Of a DNA stretch of 7,721 bases, positions 1-6,761 are shown piece by piece (position 1 is the first letter of the stretch; every line of letters begins with the position of its first letter). Where the stretch lies: positions 1-7,721 of the forward strand of contig JAAZCH010000053.1 of the NCBI GenBank assembly GCA_012513395.1, in the 5' to 3' direction. This DNA is from Tissierellia bacterium. Lineage in GTDB: Bacteria > Bacillota_A > Clostridia > Tissierellales > Peptoniphilaceae. The translations under genes were made by a program, and so were the position numbers. The notes under the pieces were generated by a model that was not told where the DNA came from, ran no database searches, and was given only the letters and a program-made list of their open reading frames with translations.

Positions 1-608
1 AATCTACAATTTTCACATCCCGGTCTTCTCCGAGGTTGCTTTTTATCTGATATTCCAATAATGGCTGTAATAGATTTTCTAGGAATCATAATTCCACTTT
101 CAGTAGTAGTAATCCCCAAATCCTTTTCCCCATTTATTAAATTCAAAAACTTTTTTTGAACTGATATAGGCAAATCTCCATATCCCGGCGAAAATCTATC
201 AGTTAAATACATCGGCTTATATATATTTTTTATCTCGTCATTAATATCATTGGCTAAAGATTCTACCCCAGCACTAGCCGTAGCATCTAGAATTACAGAT
301 CTTACTAAATCAGAAAAACTGTATTTTCTTGTAAGCATCTCTATTTCCCTTCCAAGAGTAACTCCCATTAGAACAACCTTTCTTGAAGTAGATAATAGGT
401 CTTTAATATCTTCTCCTAGTAAAATCTCTTTTAGTTCCTCTAGATCTTTATCCAATTCTATATATTTATATTTAGGTTTTGAATATTTTTCCAAATCCAC
501 TATTGATTGGAATATTAAATAATCAATATCTTCAGGAATTTCACTTCCCCGATATTGGAGATTTTTTAATATTTCATTTTTTTTAATATTAACAAAATTT
601 AAGTCCAT
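1..608 (-). CDS. Vitamin B12-dependent methionine synthase activation-domain protein (3' end cut by window)
   Basis: Reading the minus strand from the ATG at 608 gives 202 uninterrupted residues running off the left edge. Residues about 137-147 read DRFSPGYGDLP and residues 166-183 read GITTTESGIMIPRKSITA. Both match the S-adenosylmethionine-binding activation domain at the C-terminus of cobalamin-dependent MetH, followed by the usual cysteine pair (CENC, 198-201) just before the edge. In the family this domain binds AdoMet and flavodoxin-type donors to reactivate oxidised cob(II)alamin. Here it starts almost at the protein N-terminus, so it is the free-standing form found in anaerobes with split methionine synthases; this is inference, as MetH is not in the window. 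Family proteins are about 210-230 residues, so only a short tail is missing. No Shine-Dalgarno sequence precedes the ATG, although the N-terminal length fits the family. It is transcribed divergently from the MATE pump. Confidence 0.88.
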   Translation of the reverse strand, partial: MDLNFVNIKKNEILKNLQYRGSEIPEDIDYLIFQSIVDLEKYSKPKYKYIELDKDLEELKEILLGEDIKDLLSTSRKVVLMGVTLGREIEMLTRKYSFSDLVRSVILDATASAGVESLANDINDEIKNIYKPMYLTDRFSPGYGDLPISVQKKFLNLINGEKDLGITTTESGIMIPRKSITAIIGISDKKQPRRRPGCENCR

Positions 609-615
609 AAAATGT

Positions 616-624
616 ATTATATCA
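616..624 (-). promoter_or_regulatory. Extended -10 promoter of the B12-activation gene
   Basis: On the minus strand the sequence TGATATAAT (complement of 616-624) is a perfect extended -10 element (TGnTATAAT). No good -35 box lies at the expected place near 639-644. A transcript from it would start around 608-610, at or next to the start codon at 608, which would make the mRNA leaderless. This is a pattern prediction only. Confidence 0.5.
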
Positions 625-640
625 TAGTTTTAGTTAAGTT

Positions 641-652
641 ATTTACGTAAAT
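641..652. promoter_or_regulatory. Perfect 12-bp palindrome in the divergent promoter region (candidate operator)
   Basis: ATTTACGTAAAT is its own reverse complement. It lies where a -35 box would be expected for the leftward gene (about 639-644, from the -10 at 616-621) and close to that for a rightward -10-like TATAAG at 670-675 upstream of the MATE gene. A dimeric repressor bound here could affect both divergent genes. The MATE promoter itself is weakly supported. No regulator gene for it is visible in the window. Confidence 0.35.
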
Positions 653-717
653 GGGCATAAATAAATTAGTATAAGTTAAAAAAGCAATATTTTGATTATA
701 TTTTAGAGGTAAGTTTT

Positions 718-2100
718 ATGAAAAGAAATCCCTTGGGATATGAAGACGTATCCAAATTATTAATAACTTATTCCATTCCTTCAATTATTGGAATGATGGT
801 AAATTCGTTATACAATATTGTAGATAGACTTTTTATTGGTAACGCTCCAGATATCGGCCATAATGGTTTAGCAGCTATCACTATAGTTTTTCCCATGATG
901 CTTACTACAAATGCCATTGGACTTTTATTTGGCGTAGGAGGTTCCACTTTATATTCTATTAAAATGGGAGAAGGAAAAGACGAAGAAGCCAAAACTGTTT
1001 TAAATAATGCATTTTTATCTGTCCTAGTCTTGGGAATATTATTAACAGTTGTAGGACTTATTTTTTTACATCCCTTGGCTATTATGTTTGGAGCTAGCGA
1101 GACCACCCTCCCTCTAGCTAAAGACTATATGCGAATAATATTTTTTGGTTCTGCTTTTGCCGCCATGGGAATGGCCATGAACAATTTTCTTAGAGCAGAA
1201 GGTCAGCCTAAGTTGGCTATGGTAAGTATGATAATCGCTGGATTGATAAATATAGTTTTGGATTATGTATTTATCTTTATTTTTAAAATGAGAATGGCCG
1301 GAGCTGCTTTGGCAACGGTTATTGGTCAAGGTTTTTCAATAGCTTGGATAATGTCCTACTTCTTTAGCAAAAGAAGCACATATCCCATAAAATTTAGCGA
1401 ACTAAAACCAGATTTCAACGTAATTTTCAAAACTATTTCCTTTGGAATGCCTAACTTTTTGATGTCTATGAGTAATAGCATTTTAAATTTAACCTTAAAT
1501 CGAAATCTATTGTTTTACGGTGGAGATATTGCAGTTTCTGGCATGGGAATAGTTAATACTATGCAGACTATGATTCTTATGCCCATCATAGGAATAAATC
1601 AAGGAGTTAAACCAATAGCTAGCTTTAATTTTGGAGCTAGAAAATATTTAAGAGTAATTGAAGTAGAAAAACTGGGAATTATTTCAGCTACCGTAGTTTG
1701 TCTTGTGGGTTGGATTATTACAAGATTTTTCCCAGAACAAATCGTCTTATTATTTAATAAAGAGCCAGAGTTAGTTAAATTTGGAAGTTATGCAATAGTA
1801 AGTTGGTTTTGGTTATTACCTGTGGTAGGATTTCAAATGTTAGCCTCTAATTTTTTCCAAAATATCGGAAGACCTAATGTAGCCATTATTCTTACTTTAA
1901 CTAGACAAGTGATCTTTTTGATTCCAGCAGTTTATTTTTTCTCCAAAATCTGGGGATTAAACGGCACTATTCACGCCGCACCCTTCGCCGATTTATCCGC
2001 AGCAATAGTCACAGGAATATTTTTCTACAAAGGTATTCAAAATTTATTACAATGCGAAAAAAACGGCTTTTGTGATTGGGATAAGGAAGAAAACATTTGA
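718..2100 (+). CDS. MATE-family multidrug/sodium-type efflux transporter
   Basis: 460-residue integral membrane protein of the multi antimicrobial extrusion (MATE) family, which uses Na+ or H+ gradients to export cationic drugs, metabolites or flavins. The N-terminus (residues about 8-37) has the family pattern of a short cytoplasmic stretch (YEDVSKLLITYSIPSIIG) followed by the first helix with NSLYNIVDRLFIG. The second half repeats the fold, for example FGMPNFLMSMSNSILNLTLN near 243 and IGINQGVKPIASFNFGARK near 294, giving about 12 hydrophobic helices. The length is normal for the family (440-470), and the sequence looks closest to the MepA/DinF-like Firmicute group. The start is supported by AGAGG at 705-709, eight bases before the ATG. 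The gene stands alone and ends at a hairpin terminator. Substrate cannot be told from sequence. Confidence 0.92.
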   Translation: MKRNPLGYEDVSKLLITYSIPSIIGMMVNSLYNIVDRLFIGNAPDIGHNGLAAITIVFPMMLTTNAIGLLFGVGGSTLYSIKMGEGKDEEAKTVLNNAFLSVLVLGILLTVVGLIFLHPLAIMFGASETTLPLAKDYMRIIFFGSAFAAMGMAMNNFLRAEGQPKLAMVSMIIAGLINIVLDYVFIFIFKMRMAGAALATVIGQGFSIAWIMSYFFSKRSTYPIKFSELKPDFNVIFKTISFGMPNFLMSMSNSILNLTLNRNLLFYGGDIAVSGMGIVNTMQTMILMPIIGINQGVKPIASFNFGARKYLRVIEVEKLGIISATVVCLVGWIITRFFPEQIVLLFNKEPELVKFGSYAIVSWFWLLPVVGFQMLASNFFQNIGRPNVAIILTLTRQVIFLIPAVYFFSKIWGLNGTIHAAPFADLSAAIVTGIFFYKGIQNLLQCEKNGFCDWDKEENI

Positions 2101-2145
2101 TGTTATTATAATATTGATTTATACGACTAAATATTGAAACAAAAT

Positions 2146-2183
2146 AAAAAAAAACGGCTAATTTTAGCCGCTTTAATATTTTT
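2146..2183. terminator. Bidirectional intrinsic terminator
   Basis: CGGCTA (2155-2160) and TAGCCG (2165-2170) form a six-pair GC-rich stem around ATTT, or seven pairs with a two-base loop. On the minus strand it is followed by nine U residues (A run at 2146-2154), a strong terminator for the serpin remnant. On the plus strand it is followed by CTTTAATATTTTT, a weaker tract suited to stopping MATE transcription about 55-80 bases after its stop codon. Confidence 0.8.
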
Positions 2184-2187
2184 AAAA

Positions 2188-2390
2188 CTACTTCCCATTA
2201 TATGTTCCTAAAAACAAAGGTACATTGTTTTCAGTGTCTATAATCATATAGACGAAAGGTCTATTTAGAAAAACTTCCTTTGGTTCTTCTATTGGCATAG
2301 AAGTAGCTTCCATTATTACTGCAGTAACTGCCCCAGCTTCTGTTCCTAACTCATGGACAGAAATATATGTTTTGTGAATAATACTACTTA
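2188..2390 (-). repeat. Direct repeat, left copy (serpin 3' end)
   Basis: This block is about 98% identical to 6559-6761 and has the same orientation. The similarity starts exactly at the serpin stop codon (TAG on the minus strand) and does not continue into the 3' flank. Of the four differences, two are silent, one changes Leu to Ile and one changes Ser to Ala in the reactive loop. Confidence 0.9.
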
Positions 2391-2545
2391 TTTATCTTCA
2401 TATATTTTAGCGTCAAGATAATCCTTATTTTTCTGCAGAAAGTCCAAAACTTCATAATACCAGTAGCTTCTGAAATGCTAGCAGAATTATGAACACTACA
2501 TCCCGTCATTACAATTAAGCCCACTAGGATTAAAATTGAAATATA
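2188..2545 (-). pseudogene. Serpin lipoprotein gene remnant with three internal deletions
   Basis: Three blocks align to the serpin at the right end of the window: 2188-2390 with 6559-6761 (C-terminal reactive loop and end, four mismatches in 203 bases), about 2391-2445 with 7297-7351, and 2451-2481 with 7691-7721, with a few bases between the last two traceable to about 7483-7486. The missing pieces are about 535, 131 and 203 bp, 869 bp in total. The 131-bp loss lies between two copies of AGAAAGTCC (7343-7351 and 7474-7482), so slippage or short-repeat recombination is likely. The remaining frame shifts and stops early, so no serpin can be made. The 5' part (2482-2542) encodes a hydrophobic stretch ending MTGC (Cys codon 2498-2500), a lipoprotein signal peptide. 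Its start codon is missing: an in-frame TGA sits at 2546-2548 and no ATG precedes the hydrophobic core. Confidence 0.88.
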
Positions 2546-2563
2546 TCATAGTTTAGCTATTAT
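2536..2563 (+). promoter_or_regulatory. Predicted promoter of the gntP-dehydratase operon
   Basis: TTGAAA (2536-2541) and TATTAT (2558-2563) each match the sigma-A consensus at five of six positions, with a 16-base spacer. Transcription would begin near 2570, leaving a leader of about 70 bases before the permease start. The -35 box overlaps the broken 5' end of the serpin remnant. Confidence 0.5.
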
Positions 2564-2568
2564 AAAGT

Positions 2569-2608
2569 TGTTAACATGGTTGTTGTAACAAGATTATTGT
2601 GATAATCT
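2569..2608. promoter_or_regulatory. Cluster of inverted repeats in the gntP leader (candidate operators)
   Basis: Three dyads follow one another just downstream of the predicted promoter: TGTTAACA (2569-2576, perfect), TTGT-N4-ACAA (2580-2591) and AGATTAT-N4-ATAATCT (2591-2608). TTGT-N4-ACAA resembles sites bound by GntR-family repressors, and a GntR/FadR-type gene lies at the end of this cassette. Binding here would block transcription start or early elongation. Assignment to that regulator is inference. Confidence 0.45.
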
Positions 2609-2638
2609 GAATTCATTAAAATAAATGGAGGTCAGAAA

Positions 2639-3946
2639 ATGAATTTAATTTTTGCATTAATAACGGGAATTGCACTTGTCATTATACTAATCTTAAAAAC
2701 TAAGGTGCAAGCGTTTCCAGCTTTATTAATCGCTGCTATCTACATAGGTTTAGCATCTGGAATGGCACCAGCTGAAGTAATGTCTACTGTGTCAAGTGGT
2801 TTTGGCGGAACCCTTGCTAGCATTGGCATTGTCATAGGTTTAGGTGTAATGATGGGTAAAATATTAGAAATAACCGGTGCTGCTAAAAAAATGGCAATAG
2901 TTATTTTAAATATCGTTGGTGAAGATAAAACTTAGCTAGTTCTATTACTTTCTGGTTGGTTAATTTCTATTCCAGTTTTTTGCGATTCAGGATTTGTTAT
3001 TATGTCAGAATTAGCTAAGGAATTTTCCAGAAATACAAAAAAATCTATGGTAGCCTTAGGTTGTAGTTTAGGAATTGGACTATATTTGACACACCATCTA
3101 ATTCCTCCAACGCCAGGTCCATTAGGAGTTGCTGGGATTCTTGGGGTAAATATTGGTGAACTAATTTTATGGGGAATGATAGTTTCAGTATTAGTAATAC
3201 CTGTTGGATTAATTTATTCAAAATTTATTTCATCTAAATTTCCTGCTATTATTCCAGAATTTGACATTGATGAAAAGAGTTTTCTAAGTGATTTAGACAC
3301 TCTTCCAGGTAGTGCTATCTCTTTTATGCCAATTGTTGTTCCGGTCATTTTAATTCTATCGAATACTCTAAGTGCAGCTTTGGGATATTCTAACCCTGTG
3401 ATAGACGTTGTTGGTAATCCAATTGTTGCAGTATTAATTGGTGTTTTAATCTCTGTCTACGGATTAACAAAAAATAAAAGTCGAAGCGAAGTTGTTGGTA
3501 TTCTAGAAGCTTCACTATCCGATGCTGGTTTAATTATATGTATTACAGGTGCTGGTGGAGCCTTAGGATCTATTCTGAGAACTTCGGGTATTGGCGATTA
3601 TGTTGCAAATCTAATTGCTGGTTCAAGTTTTCCTGCAATTCTAATTCCAATGCTTATGGCATCATTATTGAAAATTTCTCAAGGTTCAGGAACAGTTTCT
3701 ATGATTACAACAGCGTCAATAATTGCTCCTATGATAAATGGTCTTGGTTTGTCACCAATAATTGCAACTCTTGCCATTTGTGTAGGACCAATGATTGCAT
3801 CGTTCATTAATGATAGTTATTTCTGGGTAGTAACAAAATTTTCTGGAATGGATGTGCAAACAGGAATTAGAGCATGGACGTCTACTACAGCAGTTGTTGG
3901 TTTATCTGGATGTATTATAGTATTTATTTTAAGTTATTTCATTTAA
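2639..3946 (+). pseudogene. GntP-family gluconate/sugar-acid permease interrupted by an in-frame TAG
   Basis: Two pieces in one frame, residues 1-98 (2639-2932) and everything after the TAG at 2933-2935, join into a 435-position protein, the usual length for GntP permeases (about 440). The codons right after the stop encode LVLLLSGWLISIPVFCDSGF, a conserved GntP segment, and the C-terminal half has the family signatures LLKISQGSGTVSMITTA and DSYFWVVTKFSGM. The protein would be a polytopic membrane symporter for gluconate-like or other hydroxy acids. Translation starts at the ATG behind GGAGGT (2627-2632). The internal ATG at 3002 has no ribosome binding site, so restart is unlikely. There is no frameshift: one base change (such as GAG, CAG or AAG to TAG) explains the break. 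A sequencing error or readthrough cannot be excluded. It directly precedes the dehydratase gene (10-bp gap) and probably shares its mRNA. Confidence 0.85.
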
Positions 3947-3956
3947 AGGAGAAGAA

Positions 3957-5618
3957 ATGCAAAGTACAAAAATTTACTTAGGTCCTGAACGAATTGAAGC
4001 AAGAGCTTTATTATATGCAACAGGAAAATTAGAAAAAGAGATTGGTAAAAAACCATTGATAGGTGTAGTTAATTCATTCAATGAGATTGTTCCCGGGCAT
4101 TTCCACTTAAGAACAATAGCAGAAGCCGTAAAATTAGGAGTTTCAGCTGGAGGTGGAATTCCTGTAGAATTTCCGGCAATTGCAATTTGTGATGGTATAG
4201 CAATGAGTCATACAGGGATGAGATATCCTTTAGCATCAAGAGAACTAATAGCTGACAGTATCGAAGCAATGGTACTTGCCCACGGATTAGATGGACTAGT
4301 ATTAATACCTAATTGTGACAAAACTGTGCCAGCTATGATGATGGCAGCTTGTAGGTTAAATATTCCTTCAATTATGGTTAGTGGTGGCCCAATGGCAAAT
4401 GGTTATTACAAGGGAAAACCAGCTGACTATAGTACTTGTATAGAAAAAATTGCATCTTATAAGTTAGGTGAAATGGATGAAAATGAAATGGAACAATATG
4501 CTCACGCATCTTGCCCTTCTTGTGGTTCTTGTGCAGGAATGTTTACAGCCAATAGCATGAATTGTCTTTCCGAAGTATTGGGAATTTCCTATCCAGAAAA
4601 TGGCACAATTCCTTCGCATTATGGAGATCGAATTGCTTTAGCCAAAATTGTTGGAGAAAGATCTGTAGAACTTGTTAAAAACGATATCAGACCTTTAGAT
4701 ATATTTACTAAAGAAGCATTTTATAATGCTATTAGAGTAGACATGGCTATTGCTGGTTCTACAAATACCACATTACACTTACCTGCAATAGCACATGAAT
4801 GTGGCTTTGAATTAGATCTTATTAACTTTGACGAATTAGCAAAAACCACTCCAAACTTATGCCACATTAGCCCTTCAGGAGAGTTTTATATGTTTGACTT
4901 TTATATGGCTGGAGGTATCCCTGCCGTAATGCATGAATTAAGCAAATGTAATTTAATTAATCTTGAGCAAATGAATGTTAATGGGAATAATGTTAGAGAT
5001 AATATAAAAAATGCTAAAGTTAAAGACTATGATGTAATCAGACCTATAGAAGAGCCTTTTAGCGAAGAAGGCGGACTTGCTGTATTATATGGAAATATTG
5101 CTCCAGGTGGATGTGTTGTTAAAGCTGCAGCTGTAAGAGAAGAGATGTTAGTTCATGAGGGGATTGCAAAAGTTTATTTGAGTATGGAAGATGCTACAGA
5201 AGGTATTTTTAATGGGGAAGTAGAAAAAGGAAACATAGTAGTAATCAAATATGAAGGGCCAAAAGGTGGGCCAGGTATGAGAGAAATGCTTTCTCCAACT
5301 GCAGCAATAGTTGGAATGCATTTAGATAAAGATGTAGCACTCATTACGGATGGAAGATTTTCTGGAGCGACAAGAGGTGCTGCAATAGGCCATATCTCAC
5401 CGGAAGCAATGGAAGGGTCCCCTTTTGCTATAGTCGAAGACGGAGATTATATATGCATAGATATACCCAATAGAACTATAAACATAAAACTTTCTGACGA
5501 AGAGATAAAAAAGAGATTAGAAAGATGGGAAGCTCCAAATCCAAATGTTGAAAAAGGATATCTTGTAAGATACGCAAGGATGGTTTCTTCTGCTAACAAA
5601 GGAGCTATACTGGAATAA
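3957..5618 (+). CDS. ilvD: IlvD/Edd-family dehydratase (dihydroxy-acid or sugar-acid dehydratase)
   Basis: 553 residues, full length for the short clostridial/archaeal type of this family, which removes water from 2,3-dihydroxy acids or aldonates to give 2-keto acids. Conserved features seen: [11 protein letters not shown] (41-51), [20 protein letters not shown] (71-90), [12 protein letters not shown] (119-130, cluster ligand Cys120, metal-binding Asp121 and the lysine Lys122 that is carbamylated in relatives), CPSCGSC (186-192) and, near the C-terminus, [20 protein letters not shown]. The PGH motif replaces the PCN cysteine motif of [2Fe-2S] members, so an oxygen-labile [4Fe-4S] cluster is likely (inference). 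AGGAG at 3947-3951 precedes the ATG by five bases. No other ilv gene is nearby. With a GntP permease in front and a FadR-type regulator behind, a catabolic sugar-acid role is at least as likely as branched-chain amino acid synthesis, so the symbol describes the family rather than the proven substrate. Confidence 0.85.
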   Translation: MQSTKIYLGPERIEARALLYATGKLEKEIGKKPLIGVVNSFNEIVPGHFHLRTIAEAVKLGVSAGGGIPVEFPAIAICDGIAMSHTGMRYPLASRELIADSIEAMVLAHGLDGLVLIPNCDKTVPAMMMAACRLNIPSIMVSGGPMANGYYKGKPADYSTCIEKIASYKLGEMDENEMEQYAHASCPSCGSCAGMFTANSMNCLSEVLGISYPENGTIPSHYGDRIALAKIVGERSVELVKNDIRPLDIFTKEAFYNAIRVDMAIAGSTNTTLHLPAIAHECGFELDLINFDELAKTTPNLCHISPSGEFYMFDFYMAGGIPAVMHELSKCNLINLEQMNVNGNNVRDNIKNAKVKDYDVIRPIEEPFSEEGGLAVLYGNIAPGGCVVKAAAVREEMLVHEGIAKVYLSMEDATEGIFNGEVEKGNIVVIKYEGPKGGPGMREMLSPTAAIVGMHLDKDVALITDGRFSGATRGAAIGHISPEAMEGSPFAIVEDGDYICIDIPNRTINIKLSDEEIKKRLERWEAPNPNVEKGYLVRYARMVSSANKGAILE

Positions 5619-5620
5619 GA

Positions 5621-5649
5621 TTGTAACTAATTAAAAAATATATTAAAAT
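5621..5649 (+). promoter_or_regulatory. Predicted promoter of the GntR-type regulator gene
   Basis: TTGTAA (5621-5626) and TAAAAT (5644-5649, five of six matches to consensus) are separated by exactly 17 bases. Transcription would start near 5656, inside the left arm of the long inverted repeat that follows, which would allow the regulator to be made independently of the operon and to control itself. Confidence 0.5.
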
Positions 5650-5685
5650 TAACTTATAAGCAAAAATGCTTATAAGTTAATTTTA
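5644..5685. promoter_or_regulatory. Perfect 19-bp inverted repeat before the regulator gene
   Basis: The arms 5644-5662 and 5667-5685 are exact reverse complements around an AAAA loop. Each arm contains the palindrome CTTATAAG (5653-5660 and 5670-5677), so the site is both one large dyad and two small ones 17 bp apart. It overlaps the predicted -10 and transcription start and ends six bases before the ribosome binding site (GAGG, 5691-5694). It may be an autoregulatory operator. It could also act as an mRNA hairpin at the 3' end of the dehydratase transcript; it lacks a clean U tract, so it is a poor classical terminator. Confidence 0.6.
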
Positions 5686-5701
5686 TAAAAGAGGTACATC
5701 A

Positions 5702-6406
5702 ATGAATTATAATTTCCCTAAAAAAATAAATATTAGAGAGGATATTCTAAATTATTTAACAAACAGTATTACTGATGGTAAGGTTAAAATAAATGAAAAA
5801 TTGTATTCAGAAAATTTTATTGCTAATAAGTTTGGAGTGAGTAGATCACTAGTACATGAAATCTATACAGCTTTAGATATGATGGGAATAGTAAAATGTA
5901 TACATGGAGAAGGAACATATTTAGTAAAAAGTGAAGGTATAAATTGTAATTCACCACTTGGTCTTTTATTATTTTTACAAGGGGAAGATGCCAAATCATT
6001 GTTAGAGTTTAGATATATTATAGAACTAGGAATAGTTGAACAAGTTATAGACAATATTTCCGGAAATGATGTTGAAATAATGCTAGAATCAATACAAGAG
6101 ATGGAAGAAACTGACGATTACATGATTGCAAGTGAAAATGATGTTAAAATACATATGACATACTGCAACGCACTACATAATCCATTAGTTTCATTTGTAT
6201 ATAATCTTGCAATTGTATACATTACATTTATTTCAAATAATAATTGGGAAAGTATTTATGCTGATAATGATACTAATAAAAAAAACGAATTAATTGAACA
6301 ACATAAACAAATAGTTTCTGCATTGGTTGATAAGAAACCAGAAAAATGTATAAAAGCTATTACAAATCACTTAACATATATTGAAGACAAATTCTTAAAT
6401 TATTAA
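5702..6406 (+). CDS. GntR-family transcriptional regulator, FadR/FCD subfamily
   Basis: 234 residues, the typical length for FadR-like regulators. The N-terminal winged helix-turn-helix covers about residues 10-75, with recognition region ENFIANKFGVSRSLVHEIYTA (37-57) and wing HGEGTYLV. The all-helical FCD domain follows (about 96-230). Its usual metal-binding set is present: Asp147, His151, His201 and His223, in the patterns DVKIH, EQHKQIV and TNHL. FCD domains sense carboxylic acids through the bound metal. The ATG follows GAGG at 5691-5694 by seven bases. Its place directly after the permease and dehydratase genes suggests it is their local repressor, induced by the substrate or its keto-acid product (inference). 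Inverted repeats before both gntP and this gene are candidate binding sites. Confidence 0.88.
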   Translation: MNYNFPKKINIREDILNYLTNSITDGKVKINEKLYSENFIANKFGVSRSLVHEIYTALDMMGIVKCIHGEGTYLVKSEGINCNSPLGLLLFLQGEDAKSLLEFRYIIELGIVEQVIDNISGNDVEIMLESIQEMEETDDYMIASENDVKIHMTYCNALHNPLVSFVYNLAIVYITFISNNNWESIYADNDTNKKNELIEQHKQIVSALVDKKPEKCIKAITNHLTYIEDKFLNY

Positions 6407-6448
6407 GAAGATAGCATGTAAATATTATATTGTTAAAAGTTCTATTTT

Positions 6449-6500
6449 ATGAAGTTCCTCCTAATTAAGATAAAATAAACTTAATCAGTAAGAACTTCAT
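6449..6500. terminator. Imperfect hairpin between convergent regulator and serpin genes
   Basis: ATGAAGTTC (6449-6457) pairs with GAACTTCAT (6492-6500), and ATTAAG (6464-6469) with CTTAAT (6480-6485). Between them three of six opposed positions also pair, giving 18 pairs over 21 positions with a 10-base loop. It lies in the 152-bp gap between two converging genes, where a terminator is expected, but the following U tract is weak on both strands. Nothing else is evident in this gap. Confidence 0.45.
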
Positions 6501-6558
6501 TTAAATTATTTCCAGTTTAATTTTATAGAAAACAAACTTCCTATTATTTATCTATCTG

Positions 6559-6761
6559 CTACTTCCCATTGTATGTTCCTAAAAACAAAGGTACATTGTT
6601 TTCAGTGTCTATAATCATATAGACGAAAGGTCTATTTAGAAAAACTTCCTTTGGTTCTTCTATTGGCATAGAAGTAGATTCCATTATTACTGCAGTAACT
6701 GCACCAGCTTCTGTTCCTAACTCATGGACAGAAATATATGTTTTGTGAAGAATACTACTTA
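6559..6761 (-). repeat. Direct repeat, right copy (serpin 3' end)
   Basis: Partner of 2188-2390, same orientation, offset 4371 bp, about 98% identical. The two copies bracket the permease-dehydratase-regulator cassette and could support recombination that would remove it. Confidence 0.9.

Noticed and set aside
250..522. Plus-strand open frame of 90 codons
   Set aside because: It lies wholly inside the minus-strand B12-activation gene, whose conserved motifs prove the other strand is coding. Its product is a serine-rich antisense translation with no ribosome binding site.
2564..2638. Riboswitch or T-box in the permease leader
   Set aside because: The leader is only about 70 bases, with no T-box motif, no recognisable aptamer core and no terminator; it is better explained by operator dyads.
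2933..2935. TAG read as pyrrolysine
   Set aside because: Pyrrolysine is known from methylamine methyltransferases and a few other proteins, not from GntP permeases, and no pyl gene or special element is visible here. A simple nonsense mutation is more likely.
3002..3946. Separate gene for the second permease fragment starting at 3002
   Set aside because: The ATG has no ribosome binding site and lies inside a conserved transmembrane segment; the frame is continuous with the first piece.
6449..6500. Miniature transposon or small structured RNA
   Set aside because: The inverted repeat is short and imperfect, with no target-site duplication or second copy in the window; a terminator-like role between convergent genes is simpler.
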